Positions 34,161 to 45,546 of a DNA stretch of 64,000 bases are shown here, one piece after another; position 1 is the first letter of the stretch, and each line of letters opens with the position of its first letter. The translations under genes and the position numbers were made by a program. The notes beneath the pieces were generated by a model that was given only the letters and a program-made list of their open reading frames with translations, was not told the origin of the DNA and did no database searches. Origin of the DNA: Synchiropus splendidus (Eukaryota; Chordata; Actinopteri; Syngnathiformes; Callionymidae); the NCBI RefSeq assembly GCF_027744825.2, contig NC_071350.1:3906001-3970000 (forward strand). The letters run 5' to 3'.

Positions 34161-36190
34161 TTGAGGGGATACCGTGCAGGCGGAGGTAGGCCTGTGACGA
34201 AGTCCACAGCAATGTGCGATCAAGGGCGTCCAGGAAGCGGCAGCGATTGCAGGAGACCAGCAGGAGGACGGTGAGAAGCCTTGGATCTGTTACAGGTAGT
34301 GCAGGACTTGCAGAACTCCTTTACGTCCCGGGTCAAGCCTGGCCACCAAAATCGTTGGTTGATTAGAAATAGAGTTCTGAACGTACCTGGGTGGCAGGCG
34401 AGTTTTGATGAGTGTCCCCACTGGAGGATCTGGGTTCTCAGGGGATCGGGGACGAACAGGAACTAGGGGCTGGGTGTTGTTTCTGGGCGTCCAGGACAGC
34501 CCTCTCGACATCCCAGCAGGCAGCACGAATGACACAGGAGAGCGGCAGAATGGTCTCACTTCTTTGTTCAGCTTCTGTGGGTTCCTGAAGTCTAGAGAGA
34601 GCATCAGGTTTGATGTTGTGGCTACCTGGTCTGTAGGAGATGAAAAATCGAGAGTTAAGGCGTTTAGCGGTCTGGAGGTAGGTTAGATTTTTGTGGTCCG
34701 TGAGGACCATAAATGGTGTTTCGGTGCCCTCCAGCCAGTGCCTCCATTCCTGCAAGGCAGAAACCACCGCCAACAATTCACGGTTGCCAATGTCGTAGTT
34801 TCTCTCCGTGGGGGATAGTCTTCGGGAGAAGAAGGCGCAGGGATGAACCTTCTGGTCGATGGAGTCCCTCTGAGACAGCACCGCGCCCAGGCCAGAGTCC
34901 GATGCATCCACCTCCACGATGAACCGGAGCTTGGGGTCTGGGTGGCGAGGAATCGCAGCAGAGGAGAACAAAGTCTTAAGTCTTTTGAAGGCTCTTTCAG
35001 CCTCAGGCTTCCACAAGAACTCCTTTTTAGTGGATGCGAGGGAGGTTAACAGTGCAGCAATCTTGCTGTAGTCCCGAATGAATCTGCGATAAAAAATGGA
35101 AAATCCAAGGAACTGTTGGAGTTGTTTATGGCAGGTAGGAGTCTTCCAGTTAATAACTGCTTCGATCTTTGCTGGGTCTGGAATTAAACGTCCTTCTCCC
35201 AGGATAAAACCCAGAAAGTTTTCGAGCAGCCTCTGAAGAACAAGTCGGACATATTCCTGATGTTCCTCCTCCCCTCTCGAGAAAATCAAAATGTCATTGA
35301 GATATTCATATACAAAATGATTAATCATATCTCTCAAGACATCATTGACAAGGGCTTGGAACACAGCCGGAGTGTTAGTAAGACCGAAAGGCATTACGCA
35401 ATATTCAAAATGACCCAGGGGAGTCTTAAAAGCTGTCTTCCACTCGTCTCCCTCCCGTATACGGACCAAGTGATAAGCATTACGGAGGTTGAGTTTTGAA
35501 AAGATCGTGGCCTGGCCTTCAGGGGTTCAAACGCAAGACCAATAAGGGGAAGAGGATACTTATTTACAAAAAACAAGCCAGCTCCCAGGGGGGAGGAGGG
35601 ACGGATGAGGCCAGCAGCTAAAGATTCATTGATGTATCTTTTGAGAGCTACATACATTGTATAGCCTGCTTGAGGGAAGAGGAGCCCCGGGAACCAGATC
35701 TATAGCACAGTTGTATGGACGGTGCGGGGGGAGAGAGAGGGCCTGGTCTTTGCTAAAAACCTCTCCCTGATCATGGTAGCAAGAAGGGACCTGAGAGAGA
35801 TCGGGAGGAGGTGGAGGAGGGGAACACGAAGAAGAAGAGAGGTAGCGTAAACAGTGAGAGTGACAGTAAGTGCTCCAACCTAAAACTTTCGGAGTGGACC
35901 AGGCGATATGGGGGTTGTGAAGAGTGAGCCAGGGAAAACCAAGGACCACGGGTGACGAAGAAGCAGGGAGAACCAAGAAAGAAATCACCCCAGTGTGGTT
36001 TCCCGATAGGGTGAGCGTCAGGGGAATGGTGCGATGAGTGACTTGGGGAAGAGGGCTGCCCTCAACCGCTGACAGGGAGTGACCAGTCTGACAAGAGAGA
36101 GTGATAATGAGTCAGCGAAAGCGGCATCAATGAAATTATCATCGGCTCCAGAGTCAATAAAAGCAACAAAATAAAAGCAAGGGAACAGAC
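34155..36190 (-). pseudogene. pol: gypsy 2 protease, RT, RNase H, N-terminal integrase
   Basis: Read downward: protease (VAFIDSGADDNFIDAAFA, frameshift near 36105), linker and RT N-terminus ([16 protein letters not shown]), a deletion joining FFVNK to YPLPLI, a frameshift near 35500, then the main frame (start 35469) with [20 protein letters not shown]. The catalytic block reads YLNDILIFS where the family has YxDD, so the first catalytic Asp is Asn. RNase H follows ([32 protein letters not shown]), then the integrase start (HIAVDFVTGL). At least three lesions plus the active-site change make it dead. Gag is missing. Confidence 0.8.
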
Positions 36191-36765
36191 ACGGAACATG
36201 ACCGTACCCCCCCTTTAAGGAGGGCCTCTAGGCACTCTATTTGGTCTGTCTGGGTGACTAGCGTGGAACTCCGAAACCAAAGAGGGATTTAGAATGAGTG
36301 ACCGGGAGATCCAGGAACGCTCCTCGGGACTGTATCCCTCCCAGTCTACCAATTACTGGATCTCCCGGCCACGGCGTCTGCGATCGAGAATCTTACGCAC
36401 CTTATAAGCCGGTGGGTTGGCGACAATCAGAGGGGGAAGAGGAATTTCAGAGGCTGCTTGTAGAGGAGATGTTATGTTCTTCTCCACTCTGAAGGGACCG
36501 ATGAAACTAGGGGACAATTTTCTGGACTCAGTATTTGTGCTGCTGCTACTTGTGTATATATTTTTTTTTTTTTAGTACCTACTGGTTGTTCTCTGCATGC
36601 TTGATTGTTTTTTTATATATTCTTTTGTACATTGTTTGCACCAAGGGAGTAGCGCAATAAAGGACAATAAAGGCTATTCTGTTCTATTCTATTCTATTTG
36701 CAGGTCGTGGGTGGACAGCCAGACTGTTGCCCGGCTGGTAGGATGGTGCTGCAAGAGGTTATTTA
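36191..36765 (-). pseudogene. second gypsy tail with chromodomain, joined to gypsy 2
   Basis: Minus strand: 36393-36530 and 36704-36760 repeat the integrase C-terminal DNA of 32441-32720. They are followed by a chromodomain-like frame (VRKILDRRRRG, then [14 protein letters not shown]; one stop) and a C-rich segment (TACCCCCCCTTTAA on plus) typical of the gypsy 3' region. The tail of one element runs directly into the protease of another, so this is a recombined junction of two copies. Confidence 0.65.
36531..36703 (+). mobile_element. LINE tail inserted in gypsy tail
   Basis: A 173-base AT-rich segment ends CAATAAAGGACAATAAAGG followed by (TTCTA)n, a LINE 3' end with its simple-repeat tail. 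It splits the integrase tail exactly between two blocks that are contiguous at 32655-32667. Confidence 0.55.
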
Positions 36766-36899
36766 GTGAGTAGTACAGATGTCACAGAGGTCAGCACTGT
36801 TAAAGCCGTCACATAAACTTAAGTATCTATATCCCAGTGATACTAAGACCGATAGTCACAGGAGGAACCGTCGTCTCTGAGGGTCTGAGTTTGCATTCT

Positions 36900-37514
36900 G
36901 TTCTTTAACCAGTTTTCGCACTATAAAAGTTGACTTGTGTCTGACATTTCAGTCAGTTTCAAGTCAACACAAGTCTTGCCATGGCAAAGACCAAAGAGCT
37001 CAGTGAGGACGCATTGTAAATGCTAAAACGGAAGGGAAAGGGCACAAAAAAATTGCTAAACAATTTCAGGTGTCAGTAGCAACGGTGTACCATCCGGAAG
37101 TACCAAAAATTTGGAAGTCAATAGTGTCACCTCAGCTTGCCAGAAAAATCAAGCGGAATGTTGAAAACAATCCAACGACGACTACCAAGGCTGTCCTAAC
37201 TAAGTTTGAGCCCTGTGACTCTGTCAAGGCAGACACTCCAGCGGGTACTGCACCCAAGTGGCCTCTATAGACGTCGACCAAGGAAGACCCCTCTGCTTCA
37301 ACCAAGGCATGTAAAAGCTTGGCTGACCTTTGCAAAGACGCATGTAAAGAGAGATCAAAGCTTCTGGTCATTCGTTCTGTGGTCAGATGAAACAAAGATG
37401 GCGCTTTTTGGGCACAGAGACATGGCTTTCATCTGGAGAAAGAAGGGTGAAGCTTTAAACCAAAGAACGCCCTTCCTACTGTTAAACATGGAGGTGGAAG
37501 TATAATGCTGTGGG
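36900..37514 (+). pseudogene. Tc1 transposase, N-terminal half (split by hAT)
   Basis: ATG at 36980 (MAKTKELSEDAL, then stop) starts a Tc1-type transposase with helix-turn-helix (KGTKKIAKQFQVSVATV). After frameshifts it continues SFWSFVLWSDETKMALFGH with the first catalytic Asp. It ends at codons for MLWG, where a hAT element is inserted. The rest of the gene is at 45898-46252, across the 8.4-kb insertion. Confidence 0.75.
37507..37514. repeat. hAT target-site duplication, left (GCTGTGGG)
   Basis: Perfect 8-bp match to 45890-45897. The sequence is part of the Tc1 codons for LWG, so the pre-insertion site can be read directly. Confidence 0.85.
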
Positions 37515-37849
37515 TAGTGATGGCGGGATGAGGCCCCGTGAATGTATCGAGTCTTTTGGGCCAATTGCTTCACCAAAAGGCTGATCAATCGAGGCCTCAT
37601 TTAATAGCTCATTGGTGCTGACATCTGCTGGTCATTGGATGTAACGCAGATGTTATGTAGTTAACTGCTCGTTTATTTGTCACTTGTATGTTCAGTTACT
37701 TGATGTGCTTGTGTAACTTGGACACACATTGGATAGAGGGAAGGTGTGTTTTATTGATTTTTGTTAAGGAATAAAATCATTTTTACTGTGTTGGGACTCA
37801 GTCGATTCCTTTTTTTTGATATAATTAGTAGTACCGTTGCACCTCCACA

Positions 37850-37928
37850 ATAGCCTCAGCTTCAGCATTGGACACGCCCCGTCTCTCATTTACCTACGTG
37901 TCAAATACACTGCACAGGTTCCCACCAC
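37850..37928 (-). pseudogene. hAT transposase last exon
   Basis: Acceptor TTTTTTTTAG precedes a frame with VFDT, stop, then VNERRGVSNAEAEAIVEVQR, the C-terminal dimerisation region typical of ZBED-type hAT transposases. One internal TAG. It is separated from the preceding exon by the gypsy insertion, which falls in the intron. Confidence 0.6.
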
Positions 37929-37959
37929 CTAAAAAAAAGACAAGAGTTCATGATAGTAT

Positions 37960-38331
37960 TGTGGCGTATTGGGGAAGGCAGAGTTGAGAAGTTTCCCCCA
38001 GCATGCTTTGCAGCGGTTTGTTTTGGTGTTCTGGGTGACATTGTGTGTGTTTTGCTTCACTACAAGTTGTTTGCTGCATGTTGCTGTTCTCTGTGTTGGG
38101 ATTGATAGTTCTCTTTTGTTATAACTCCTGTGTTGGGGTGGGCACCGTGAGTGGGGTTGTTAGTTTGTTTTGTGACCTCCCTCCATTTATGTGAATGCAT
38201 GTTATGCTTGGATGTTAATAAAGTGGCTGTACTTCCTGTAGTCACGCGGTGTATGACGCACAGGAATAGCGATTTACACTGGAAGAAGTCTGTGCCTGTG
38301 ATTTGTTAATTTAATACCCTAGCTCGCCACA
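37960..38331 (+). repeat. 5' LTR of gypsy 3
   Basis: 372 bp, inverted ends TGTGGCG and CGCCACA, contains AATAAA (near 38217). Confidence 0.95.
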
Positions 38332-38332
38332 C

Positions 38333-38350
38333 TGGTGTCAGAAGTGGGAT
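38333..38350 (+). other. primer-binding site of gypsy 3
   Basis: TGGTGTCAGAAGTGGGAT is the complement of the 3' end of vertebrate tRNA-Leu(CAA) plus CCA as I remember it (18 matching bases), placed one base after the LTR. Confidence 0.7.
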
Positions 38351-38355
38351 CTACT

Positions 38356-39360
38356 ATGGCTGCATCCATTAAGGAAATTGATGACCTCATTGCTCGACTG
38401 GAGACCATGCAAGGTGCACGACCAAAGCAGAGACTTCAAAACCCCTCTAGAGGTCGCCAAGGGAAACAAGCCACTGACTTCCCTGATGGAGCAAGTGCCC
38501 CACGGTCAGCAGGAGACCACTATAGGACGGACACCTCATCTGTCAAGGTACCTCGCTCCCTACAATTGATGACACCGCCACCGGTACCACAACCAGCATT
38601 TCCAGAACCGCCTTTGACATCCGACGGAGTATCATGAAGCTGCCACGCTATAATGGCGAAGTCACCAGAGACTTACCTTATTCAAGTCAACCTGGCGTCC
38701 CAACTTAATGCCTGGTCAGCAGAAGAGACAGCAGTCCAAGTGGCCCTCGCTTTGGAAGGAAAAGCCCTGCAGATTCTTACAGACCTCCAACCTGACGAGA
38801 GATTCAACTGGCAAGCAATGGAAGACGCCATCAAGCACCGTTTTGGCCATCATGCCCATGCTGATGATGCCCGTGACAAGCTTGTCAGCCGAAAAAGACA
38901 AGCAGGTGAGGGTCTGGGTGCATATGCTGCTGATCTCCGTTGTTATGCCAGGCGCGGGTCCCCCACGTTCCACGCCACAGTGCAGGAAGAGTTAGCGCTC
39001 CAAGCTTTTGTCCGGGGGCTCCAGCCAGAGCGGCTCAAAGAACACATCCGCCTGTGTGCACCAAAGACCTTGACTGAAGCCTTAACTGAAGCAGAGCGGG
39101 TCGAACATGTGCTGTCCACTGCAGAGTGCTCCAGCTACACAAGGAACAGAGTACGTCAGGTGTTTTACGAGGGGAGTGATGATGAGGAAGCTATCCGCCA
39201 AGCCACCACTACACCTCTGCGACGACCAAGACGAGGAGCTCGGAGGACTCCCTGGCAGCCTACAGAAGGATGTTACCGCTGCGGAGAATCAGGGCACATC
39301 GCACGCCATTGCCCAGCACCAGCCCCACGAAGCCCAGCTCCTGAGCCTTCGTCAAACTAG
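38356..39360 (+). pseudogene. gag: gypsy 3 gag
   Basis: ATG at 38356 (MAASIKEIDDLIARLETMQG) opens the frame. A shift occurs near 38610 (TAFDIRRSIMKLPRYNGE reads in another frame) and another near 38665, after which the frame is open to 39360 (LIQVNLASQLNAWSAEETAV, HRFGHHAHADDARDKLVSRK) and contains one CCHC zinc knuckle CYRCGESGHIARHC. This is the structural protein that packages element RNA. Two frameshifts only, so an intact source copy probably exists elsewhere. Confidence 0.8.
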
Positions 39361-39374
39361 AGCAGGGTGGCACA

Positions 39375-40775
39375 GTGGGGGAACTGTCACCCGTAACTCA
39401 TCCTACCTCCCTTGCCAAGTCACAGCTGCGCCTGGGTCGCCTGGGCCGGACGAATGGACTGTATATGGACTGTACCCTAAATGGCACTTTGTGCAGAGCT
39501 CTGGTGGACACTGGGTCCACTATTTCACTAGTCCGACCTGGGGCACTACCTGGTACAGATCGCCCAAGATCCAGGAATTGGAGACCAACTAAACTTTGTA
39601 TAACCACAGTCACCGGTAAACGCACCAGAATGCAGGGCGAAAGATGGCTCCAGGTGAGTGTTTCTAGCCACACCGTCAATCACAAGTTCTGGCTGGCTAA
39701 CATACAAGACCCCTGCATCATTGGGCTGGATCTGCTGGCTAAATGGGAGGCTGTGGTAGACATTAGCAGAACTACACTCTACCTGGGTTCTGAAGCCGTG
39801 ACACTTCACCCCACTTTTGAAGACGGATCGAAGCAAGCATCTTTCCTTCCACCAAACACTCGGATCCCCTCCAACCCACCATCACTAACCAAGGTCAAGG
39901 GGGTTTCCACGGCACCACTACCATCACAGGTGCCATCAGCAGAGACCAAACAAGCTGTTGATGACCTATACCAGAGAAGTTGTGAGGGCCTGGACATAGA
40001 GCAGAGACACAAGCTTCGGGAGCTACTGACGCAGTTCGCTGACCTCTTTGCAGCCAGAGACGAGGACTGTACACATACCAGTCTGGTACAGCACGAGATC
40101 AACACTGGTGATGCTTTCCCCATCCGTCTCCGCCCCCGTCGCCTACCGCTGGCCAAGCGGGTTGCAGCAGAACAAAAAATCAAGGAGATGGCAGATGCAG
40201 GCATCATCGAACCACCCAGTAGCCCTTGGGCAGCTCCGGCCGCCCTGGTCAAGAAAAAAGATGACACTTGGCGGTTTTGTGTTGACTACCGCCGACTGAA
40301 TGATGTCACCCGCAAGGACTCCTATCCCCTGCCCCGCGTTGATGATGCTCTTGATTACATGGCAGGGTCCTGCTGGTTTAGTTCACTGGATCTTCGGAGT
40401 GGCTACTGGCAGGTGGAGCTTGCACCTGAGGCACGCCCCAAGACCGCCTTCTCTATTGGCCAAGGGTTGTGGCAATTCAAGGTGATGCCTTTCGGCCTCT
40501 GCAATGCTCCAGCCACGTTTGAGCGCCTTATGGAGAGGGTCCTGGCTGAAATCCCTCGGAGTCACTGTGTGGTATATCTAGATGACCTCCTCTCCCATGC
40601 CGCTGATTTTAGGAGTGCTGTGACCAACTTGGAGGTTGTCTTTTATGCCATTCGCCGGGGTGGCTTGCGTCTGAACCCGAGAAAGTGCCATCTTTTCCGA
40701 CGAGAGACATTCTTCTTGGGTCATGTCATCAGTGCAGCAGGGTGTCCACTGACCCTGCTAAAGTGGCTGCAGTGA
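39375..40775 (+). pseudogene. pol: gypsy 3 protease and reverse transcriptase
   Basis: One open frame of about 466 codons. The aspartic protease motif ALVDTGSTISLV is near its start. RT blocks follow in order: WAAPAALVKKKDDTWRFCVD, YRRLNDVTRKDSYPLPRVDD, FSSLDLRSGYWQVELA, FKVMPFGLCNAPATFERLM and the catalytic VVYLDDLLSH with both Asp present. The frame ends after GHVISAAG because one base is missing near 40740. The polymerase domain itself looks intact. Confidence 0.85.
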
Positions 40776-41590
40776 GGGACTGGCCTATTCCCCAAAATGT
40801 TGGGCAACTGAGGAGCTTCCTGGGTCTGGCCTCTTACTATCGGCGTTTCGTCAGGGACTTCGCCACCATTGCCAGCCCACTACATCGTCTGACTCAGAAA
40901 GGTCAAGCATTCCACTGGAGTGAGGACTGTGCTGTCGCCTTTGAGCGCCTCCGTTTTGCCCTTGTTGGGGCCCCTGTATTGTCTTACCCAGATCTCCAGC
41001 TGCCATTCATCGTGGACACTGACGCCAGCAATGTGGGGCTCGGAGCAGTGTTGTCCCAGGAGGGAGAGAATGGAGAGCAGGTCATTGCCTATTACAGTCG
41101 CGCCCTCAGCCGACCAGAGAGGAACTACTGTGTCACTCGTAGGGAATTGCTGGCCGTTGTCCTTGGGCTCCGTCACTTCAGGCCGTACCTCTATGGTAAG
41201 AGATTTCTCCTTCGCACTGACCATGCCTCCCTCACGTGGCTCCTTAACTTTAAAGAGCCAGAGGGACAGCTGGCGCGATGGTTAGAGGTACTACAGGACT
41301 ACAACTTTGAGATACGTCATCGGTCTGGTCGTCTTCATGCCAATGCAGATGCTTTGTCCCGACGGCCTTATGAAGTAGAACAGTGTCGCTACTGTCAGCG
41401 TGTGGAGGACCGGGACCCTCTGAACCCAAAAGTATCGGCCCTACAACCCATCTCCTCAGATGACGTGAGTGGGCCACAGGTTTCAGCGCTGACAGCGGCT
41501 GACGACGACAGCTTGGAAACGAAACATCGATCTCCAACAGCTCCAGCTGGACCAGAGCGAAGACCCCGTCCTCGTCCAGGTCCAAAAGTG
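40740..41590 (+). pseudogene. pol: gypsy 3 RNase H
   Basis: The new frame continues STDPAKVAAVRDWPIPQNV and FLGLASYYRRFVRDF, then RNase [31 protein letters not shown] and LLRTDHASLTWL. It ends with the tether HRSGRLHANADALSRRPYE. A second shift occurs near 41520 before the integrase. Confidence 0.8.
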
Positions 41591-41591
41591 G

Positions 41592-42980
41592 ATGGAGACC
41601 GGCCAACGACCAGCATGGAGCACCGTGTCAGCTTTGGACCCTGAGACCAAGGCCCTCTACGCCCAGTGGACCAGCCTCAACGTCCGTGATGGCCTCCTTC
41701 ATCGTCGCTGGCAAACCCCTGGGGGCCACCGAGATGTCTTCCAACTCCTAGTTCCCTGCAAGCTACGCCCCAGGGTCCTGCAGCTTGTCCATGGCTCAGT
41801 GGGGTCGGGTCATTTTGGAGTGACCAAGACTCTTCATCGGCTCCGGTCACGATTCTACTGGCCAGGGTGTCGACAGGATGTAGAGCTCTACGTTCATCGG
41901 TGTGACTCTTGCACTGCTCAAAAGGGGCCGGCTCGGCAGTCCCACGCTCCCCTGCAGCAATACCAGGTGGGGGCTCCTATGGAGCGTGTGGGAGTGGACA
42001 TCCTTGGCCCCTTTCCGACCACTGACCTAGGGAACCGCTACATACTGGTGGCGATGGACTATTTTACCAAGTGGCCTGAGGCATTTGCGGTTCCTGATCA
42101 GAGTGCATCCACCATCGCTGAGCACTTAGTCAACGAGATGTTCTGCCGCTTTGGTGTGCCAGAGGAACTGCACAGTGATCAGGGTCGGAACTTTGAGGCC
42201 AAAGTGTTCAGTGAGGTCTGCCGGAGGCTCGGCATCAAGAAGACCCGGACCACACCACTGCACCCTCAGAGCGATGGGCTGGTTGAACGCTTCAACCATA
42301 CCCTGGCTACCCAGCTAGCAATCCTAACCAGCCGGCAGCAGTGAGACAGGGATCGACACCTGCCTTTAGTTTTGTGGGCATACTGGACGGCGGTTCAGGA
42401 ATCCACAAAATGCACCCCTGCCATCCTCATGTTTGGGCATGAGCTCCGCACCCCTGTGGATTTGGTTTTTGGTCCTCCCCCTGAGCCTGAGTTGGAAGGT
42501 GCACCAGGCTTGGACTACCTCTACAGTCTAAGGGAACGGCTCCGGCTGGTGCATGAGATGACCAGGAAGGCCCTCTCTGATGCTGGGTTGCGGCAGAAGC
42601 GGGCTTATGATTCCCGTTGTAAAGGACAGGACTTTGCCCCTGGGGAACAGGTGTGGGTCTACAGCCCTGAGCGGAAGAAAGGTCTTTCCCCTAAACTGAT
42701 GAGCCATTGGACGGGACCTTGTACCGTGCTTGAGAGACTGTCAGACGTAGTGTACAGGGTGCGGCTCATAAAGAGGAATCGGGTGGTGGTGCTCCACCGA
42801 GACAGGCTTGCACCCTACCAATCTGGCGGGGAGTCCCGACTGGAGGAACAGCCCTCTCACTCACCTACACCACCCCCTGAAACTGCTAGCCAGCCTATTG
42901 TGACCACACGGCGACAGCGCCGGCTTCCCCAACACTTAAAGGACTTTGTCATGAGAGCATGGGTTGCTGGGGTCAGCTAA
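41592..42980 (+). pseudogene. pol: gypsy 3 integrase
   Basis: HHCC zinc region (HFGVTKTLHRLRSRFYWPG, then CDSCTAQ) and DDE core: VGVDILGPFPTTDLG, LHSDQGRNF and DGLVERFNHTL, all three acidic residues present. A single in-frame TGA (42342-42344), probably from a Trp codon, separates the core from the rest (VLWAYWTAVQESTKCTPAIL, GEQVWVYSPERKKGLSPKL, HRDRLAPYQ). The last residues RRLPQHLKDFVM resemble the tails of related elements. Confidence 0.85.
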
Positions 42981-42998
42981 CCACCTAGGTGGGGGCAA

Positions 42999-43369
42999 TG
43001 TGGCGTATTGGGGAAGGCAGAGTTGAGAAGTTTCCCCCAGCATGCTTTGCAGCGGTTTGTTTTGGTGTTCTGGGTGACATTGTGTGTGTTTTGCTTCACT
43101 ACAAGTTGTTTGCTGCATGTTGCTGTCCTCTGTGTTCGGATTGATAGTTCTCTTTTGTTATAACTCCTGTGTTGGGGTGGGCACCGTGAGTGGGGTTGTT
43201 AGTTTGTTTTGTGACCTCCCTCCATTTATGTGAATGCATGAATGCTTGGATGTTAATAAAGTGGCTGTACTTCCTGTAGTCACGCGGTGTATGAGGCACA
43301 GGAATAGCAATTTACACTGGAAGAAGTCTCTGCCTGTGATTTGTTAATTTAATACCCTAGCTCGCCACA
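42999..43369 (+). repeat. 3' LTR of gypsy 3
   Basis: 371 bp, preceded by purine tract GGTGGGGGCAA (42988-42998) and followed by the duplication GTAT. Confidence 0.95.
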
Positions 43370-43407
43370 GTATTATAGTAAACATAAAAACAGATATAAA
43401 ATCTTAC

Positions 43408-44868
43408 TTGAGCTAGATGTTGATTGTGCTGCCAAATTTTCATCCCTCACTTGAGGCCTTTGTGGAGGAATTGATGGCAGAGAGATTATGTTGGTGCACT
43501 CCGTTTTCAGTCTCTTTACAGCGTCATTTGCTCTTGACTCACTGTGGAATCCCAGTACTTTGAACCGTGGATCCAGCAGTGTTGCCAGTGTCATTACACT
43601 GGCAGTCTCTAGTTTGGCCAGATGATCCTTCAGCCTTACTTTTAAAATGTCTGTCAACATTTTTGGTGTTTCTGTGGTCACATTAGAAGCTTCACAGTTC
43701 ACTGCATGCAGAAGCATTTTCATCAGTGGTATCACTTTAGACCCAGACACCCATTTCTCCTCTGACAGCCAAGCACTTTAATGGTTTCTTCAATTGTTTT
43801 GAAGTCACTGGATGTGAGTTGGGGAAGGTCCACTGACAGTGAAGCCCCCATGGCTTCCCGCTGCTCAAAGACACGCTGGAGCATAAGCAGTGTGCTGTTC
43901 CAGCGTGTTTCTACCTCCAGTAACAACTTGTCTTTTGGTCTTCCCATGGACTCTTGCATGTGGCCGAGGCGTTCTTTAGCAGTTGTGGAGGTCCGGAAGT
44001 AGGCCACAATTTTTCTGGTTTTTGCTCTTATTTCAGACAATATGGGGACCTGGTCAAATGACTTTTGCACAATCAAATTAAGGGAATGTGCAACACATAT
44101 GCTTTGCCTTACACCCAGAGTGCGTGCACAGGCTATCATATTGGATGCCGCATCTATGACCAGGCATTTGACCTTGTCTTTTATTCCCCATTCTGCCATA
44201 ATTTTTGTCTTTGCCTGGGCCAAGTTCTCTGCCGTGTGGCTCTGTGGAAAATGTTCCACTCCCAGCAGGATGGTGTTGAGAGTGTCCTCCTCAGTAATAA
44301 AGTGACACGTCACACCAAGATAGGCCTCCATGTTCATAGAGGTCCACATGTCTGCAGTCAGACTGCAAGCTTTAGCTTTCTGGACCTCTTCTTTTGCCTT
44401 CTGCATTTCGGCATGGAATCTCTCCTCGATCATTGCCTTAAGAGCCTGGAAAATAAAATAAACAATAATGCCTCAGCTTTATACAGCGCTTTTCATGAGA
44501 CTCAAAGCACGTCAGAGTTCATTCACACAAGGGGAGGTAGATTAGGTCTAACCCAATGACACTATGAACGCAACTTGGTGGGAGCGGGATTTGAACCGCC
44601 AACCCTGCAGTCATTGGACAACCTGCTCAACCACCTGAGCTACTGCTGCCCACTACTAGCCCACTACTATGGCACCTGTCATTTACCATATAACAAGCAG
44701 CATACATTTATGGATATACAAAACTCACCTGTCTAGTTGGAATAATATAGGTTGGCTCGAGGAGATGCAGAAGGCTCCTAAATCCCTGATCTTCCACCAG
44801 TGTGAAAGGCTGGGAATCCTTCACAACCATGTCAACCAAAGCCTGATCCACAGCATGTTTCCTGGTAC
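43408..44868 (-). pseudogene. hAT transposase, main exons
   Basis: Exon 44729-44868 (acceptor GTGTAG, donor GTGAG) reads DMVVKDSQPFTLVEDQGFRS and LLEPTYIIPTRQ. Exon 43408-44445 reads CSLTADMWTSMNMEAYLGVT, CLVIDAASNMIACAR (second catalytic Asp), CVAHSLNLIVQKSFDQ, VETRWNSTLLMLQRVFEQ, and, after a one-base frameshift near 43740, GSKVIPLMKMLLHAV and TLLDPRFKVLGF. It ends at a donor GTAAGATT. This is a ZBED-type hAT transposase, a DNA-cutting enzyme that moves the element. It is broken by the frameshift, the missing BED-finger exon and nested insertions. Confidence 0.8.
44468..44652 (-). mobile_element. tRNA-derived SINE in hAT intron
   Basis: On the minus strand the head has an A box (TAGCTCAGGTGG, 44631-44642 complement) and a B box (GGTTCAAATCC, 44587-44597 complement), the RNA polymerase III promoter of a tRNA. 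The tail ends AAAAGCGCTGTATAAAG, resembling 3' ends of L2-type LINEs that mobilise such SINEs. No clear target duplication checked. Confidence 0.65.
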
Positions 44869-44982
44869 CTACACAGAAACATTATTACATTCGATCATGT
44901 TATTATGTTTCAGCCACAGTGAGGGACATGGCATTTTAAATGATTGTGGGTTATTACTTGGCGCGGGTTGTGCACGTTCATT

Positions 44983-45360
44983 TTCTGTTCGTATATGCCA
45001 CATATCAAATGCTTTAAGCAGGTTTAATGCACAACAAGGTTTTGCTTTTCACCATGGAAGCCAACTGTATTGTACTCCAGATGATGAAATGTGCCTCTCT
45101 TGTTTTCAGGAGCTGCTCTTATGATGGATGTCTCTCCTGCACCACGTCGCTGAGATCCATTGTTAGCAAGAAAATGGCATGGAATACAGGTGTTTTCACA
45201 AGGACTTGTCAGCACAGAAACAAAGAATAAAAAGGTGACTAAATGTGAATTCCCCTGGCTGAGAAACCGGTCCCCTCTAAATTGCAAAATTCATCCATGA
45301 AGTCTAGTCCATAGAGTTTGCTTAACTCTGGCAACTCAGCAGAGATAGATCCAGGGTAAA
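44983..45360. repeat. partial copy (S0) of the 2258-bp tandem unit
   Basis: Matches 47241-47618 and 49499-49876 except for six fewer bases near 45090. Contains the orphaned 3' part of the HMG-gene last exon (minus strand, about 45248-45360). Its left edge abuts hAT intron sequence. Confidence 0.85.
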
Positions 45361-45546
45361 CCAAACCAAAAGATTGTTTGAAGAATGTGTGTTGGGGGTG
45401 TAGGGGTTAAAATTTGTATCTACATATATTTTATGTATATATATTATATGTATTATTATTATATCATGTGTCACACACACGCCAAAAAAAAAGTTTGTTT
45501 ATAATTATAGAGACCTGTGCTTCATTATACTGTTATACTGTTATAC

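Larger units (their letters stand above)
37960..43369 (+). mobile_element. Ty3/gypsy LTR retrotransposon 3 (5.4 kb, young)
   Basis: Full-length layout: 5' LTR (37960-38331), primer-binding site, gag, protease, RT, RNase H, integrase, purine tract, 3' LTR (42999-43369). It is flanked by the 4-bp target duplication GTAT (37956-37959 and 43370-43373). I count about six substitutions and one small indel between the 371-base LTRs, roughly 2 percent, so the insertion is recent. A few frameshifts and stops make this copy defective. Confidence 0.95.

Noticed and set aside
33778..34212. Harbinger transposase gene
   Set aside because: Only a short weak resemblance; the start of this ORF is an out-of-frame reading of gypsy integrase, so no gene is called.
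44587..44642. Functional tRNA gene
   Set aside because: A and B boxes are present but the segment continues into a LINE-like tail and does not give a full cloverleaf, so it is a SINE head.
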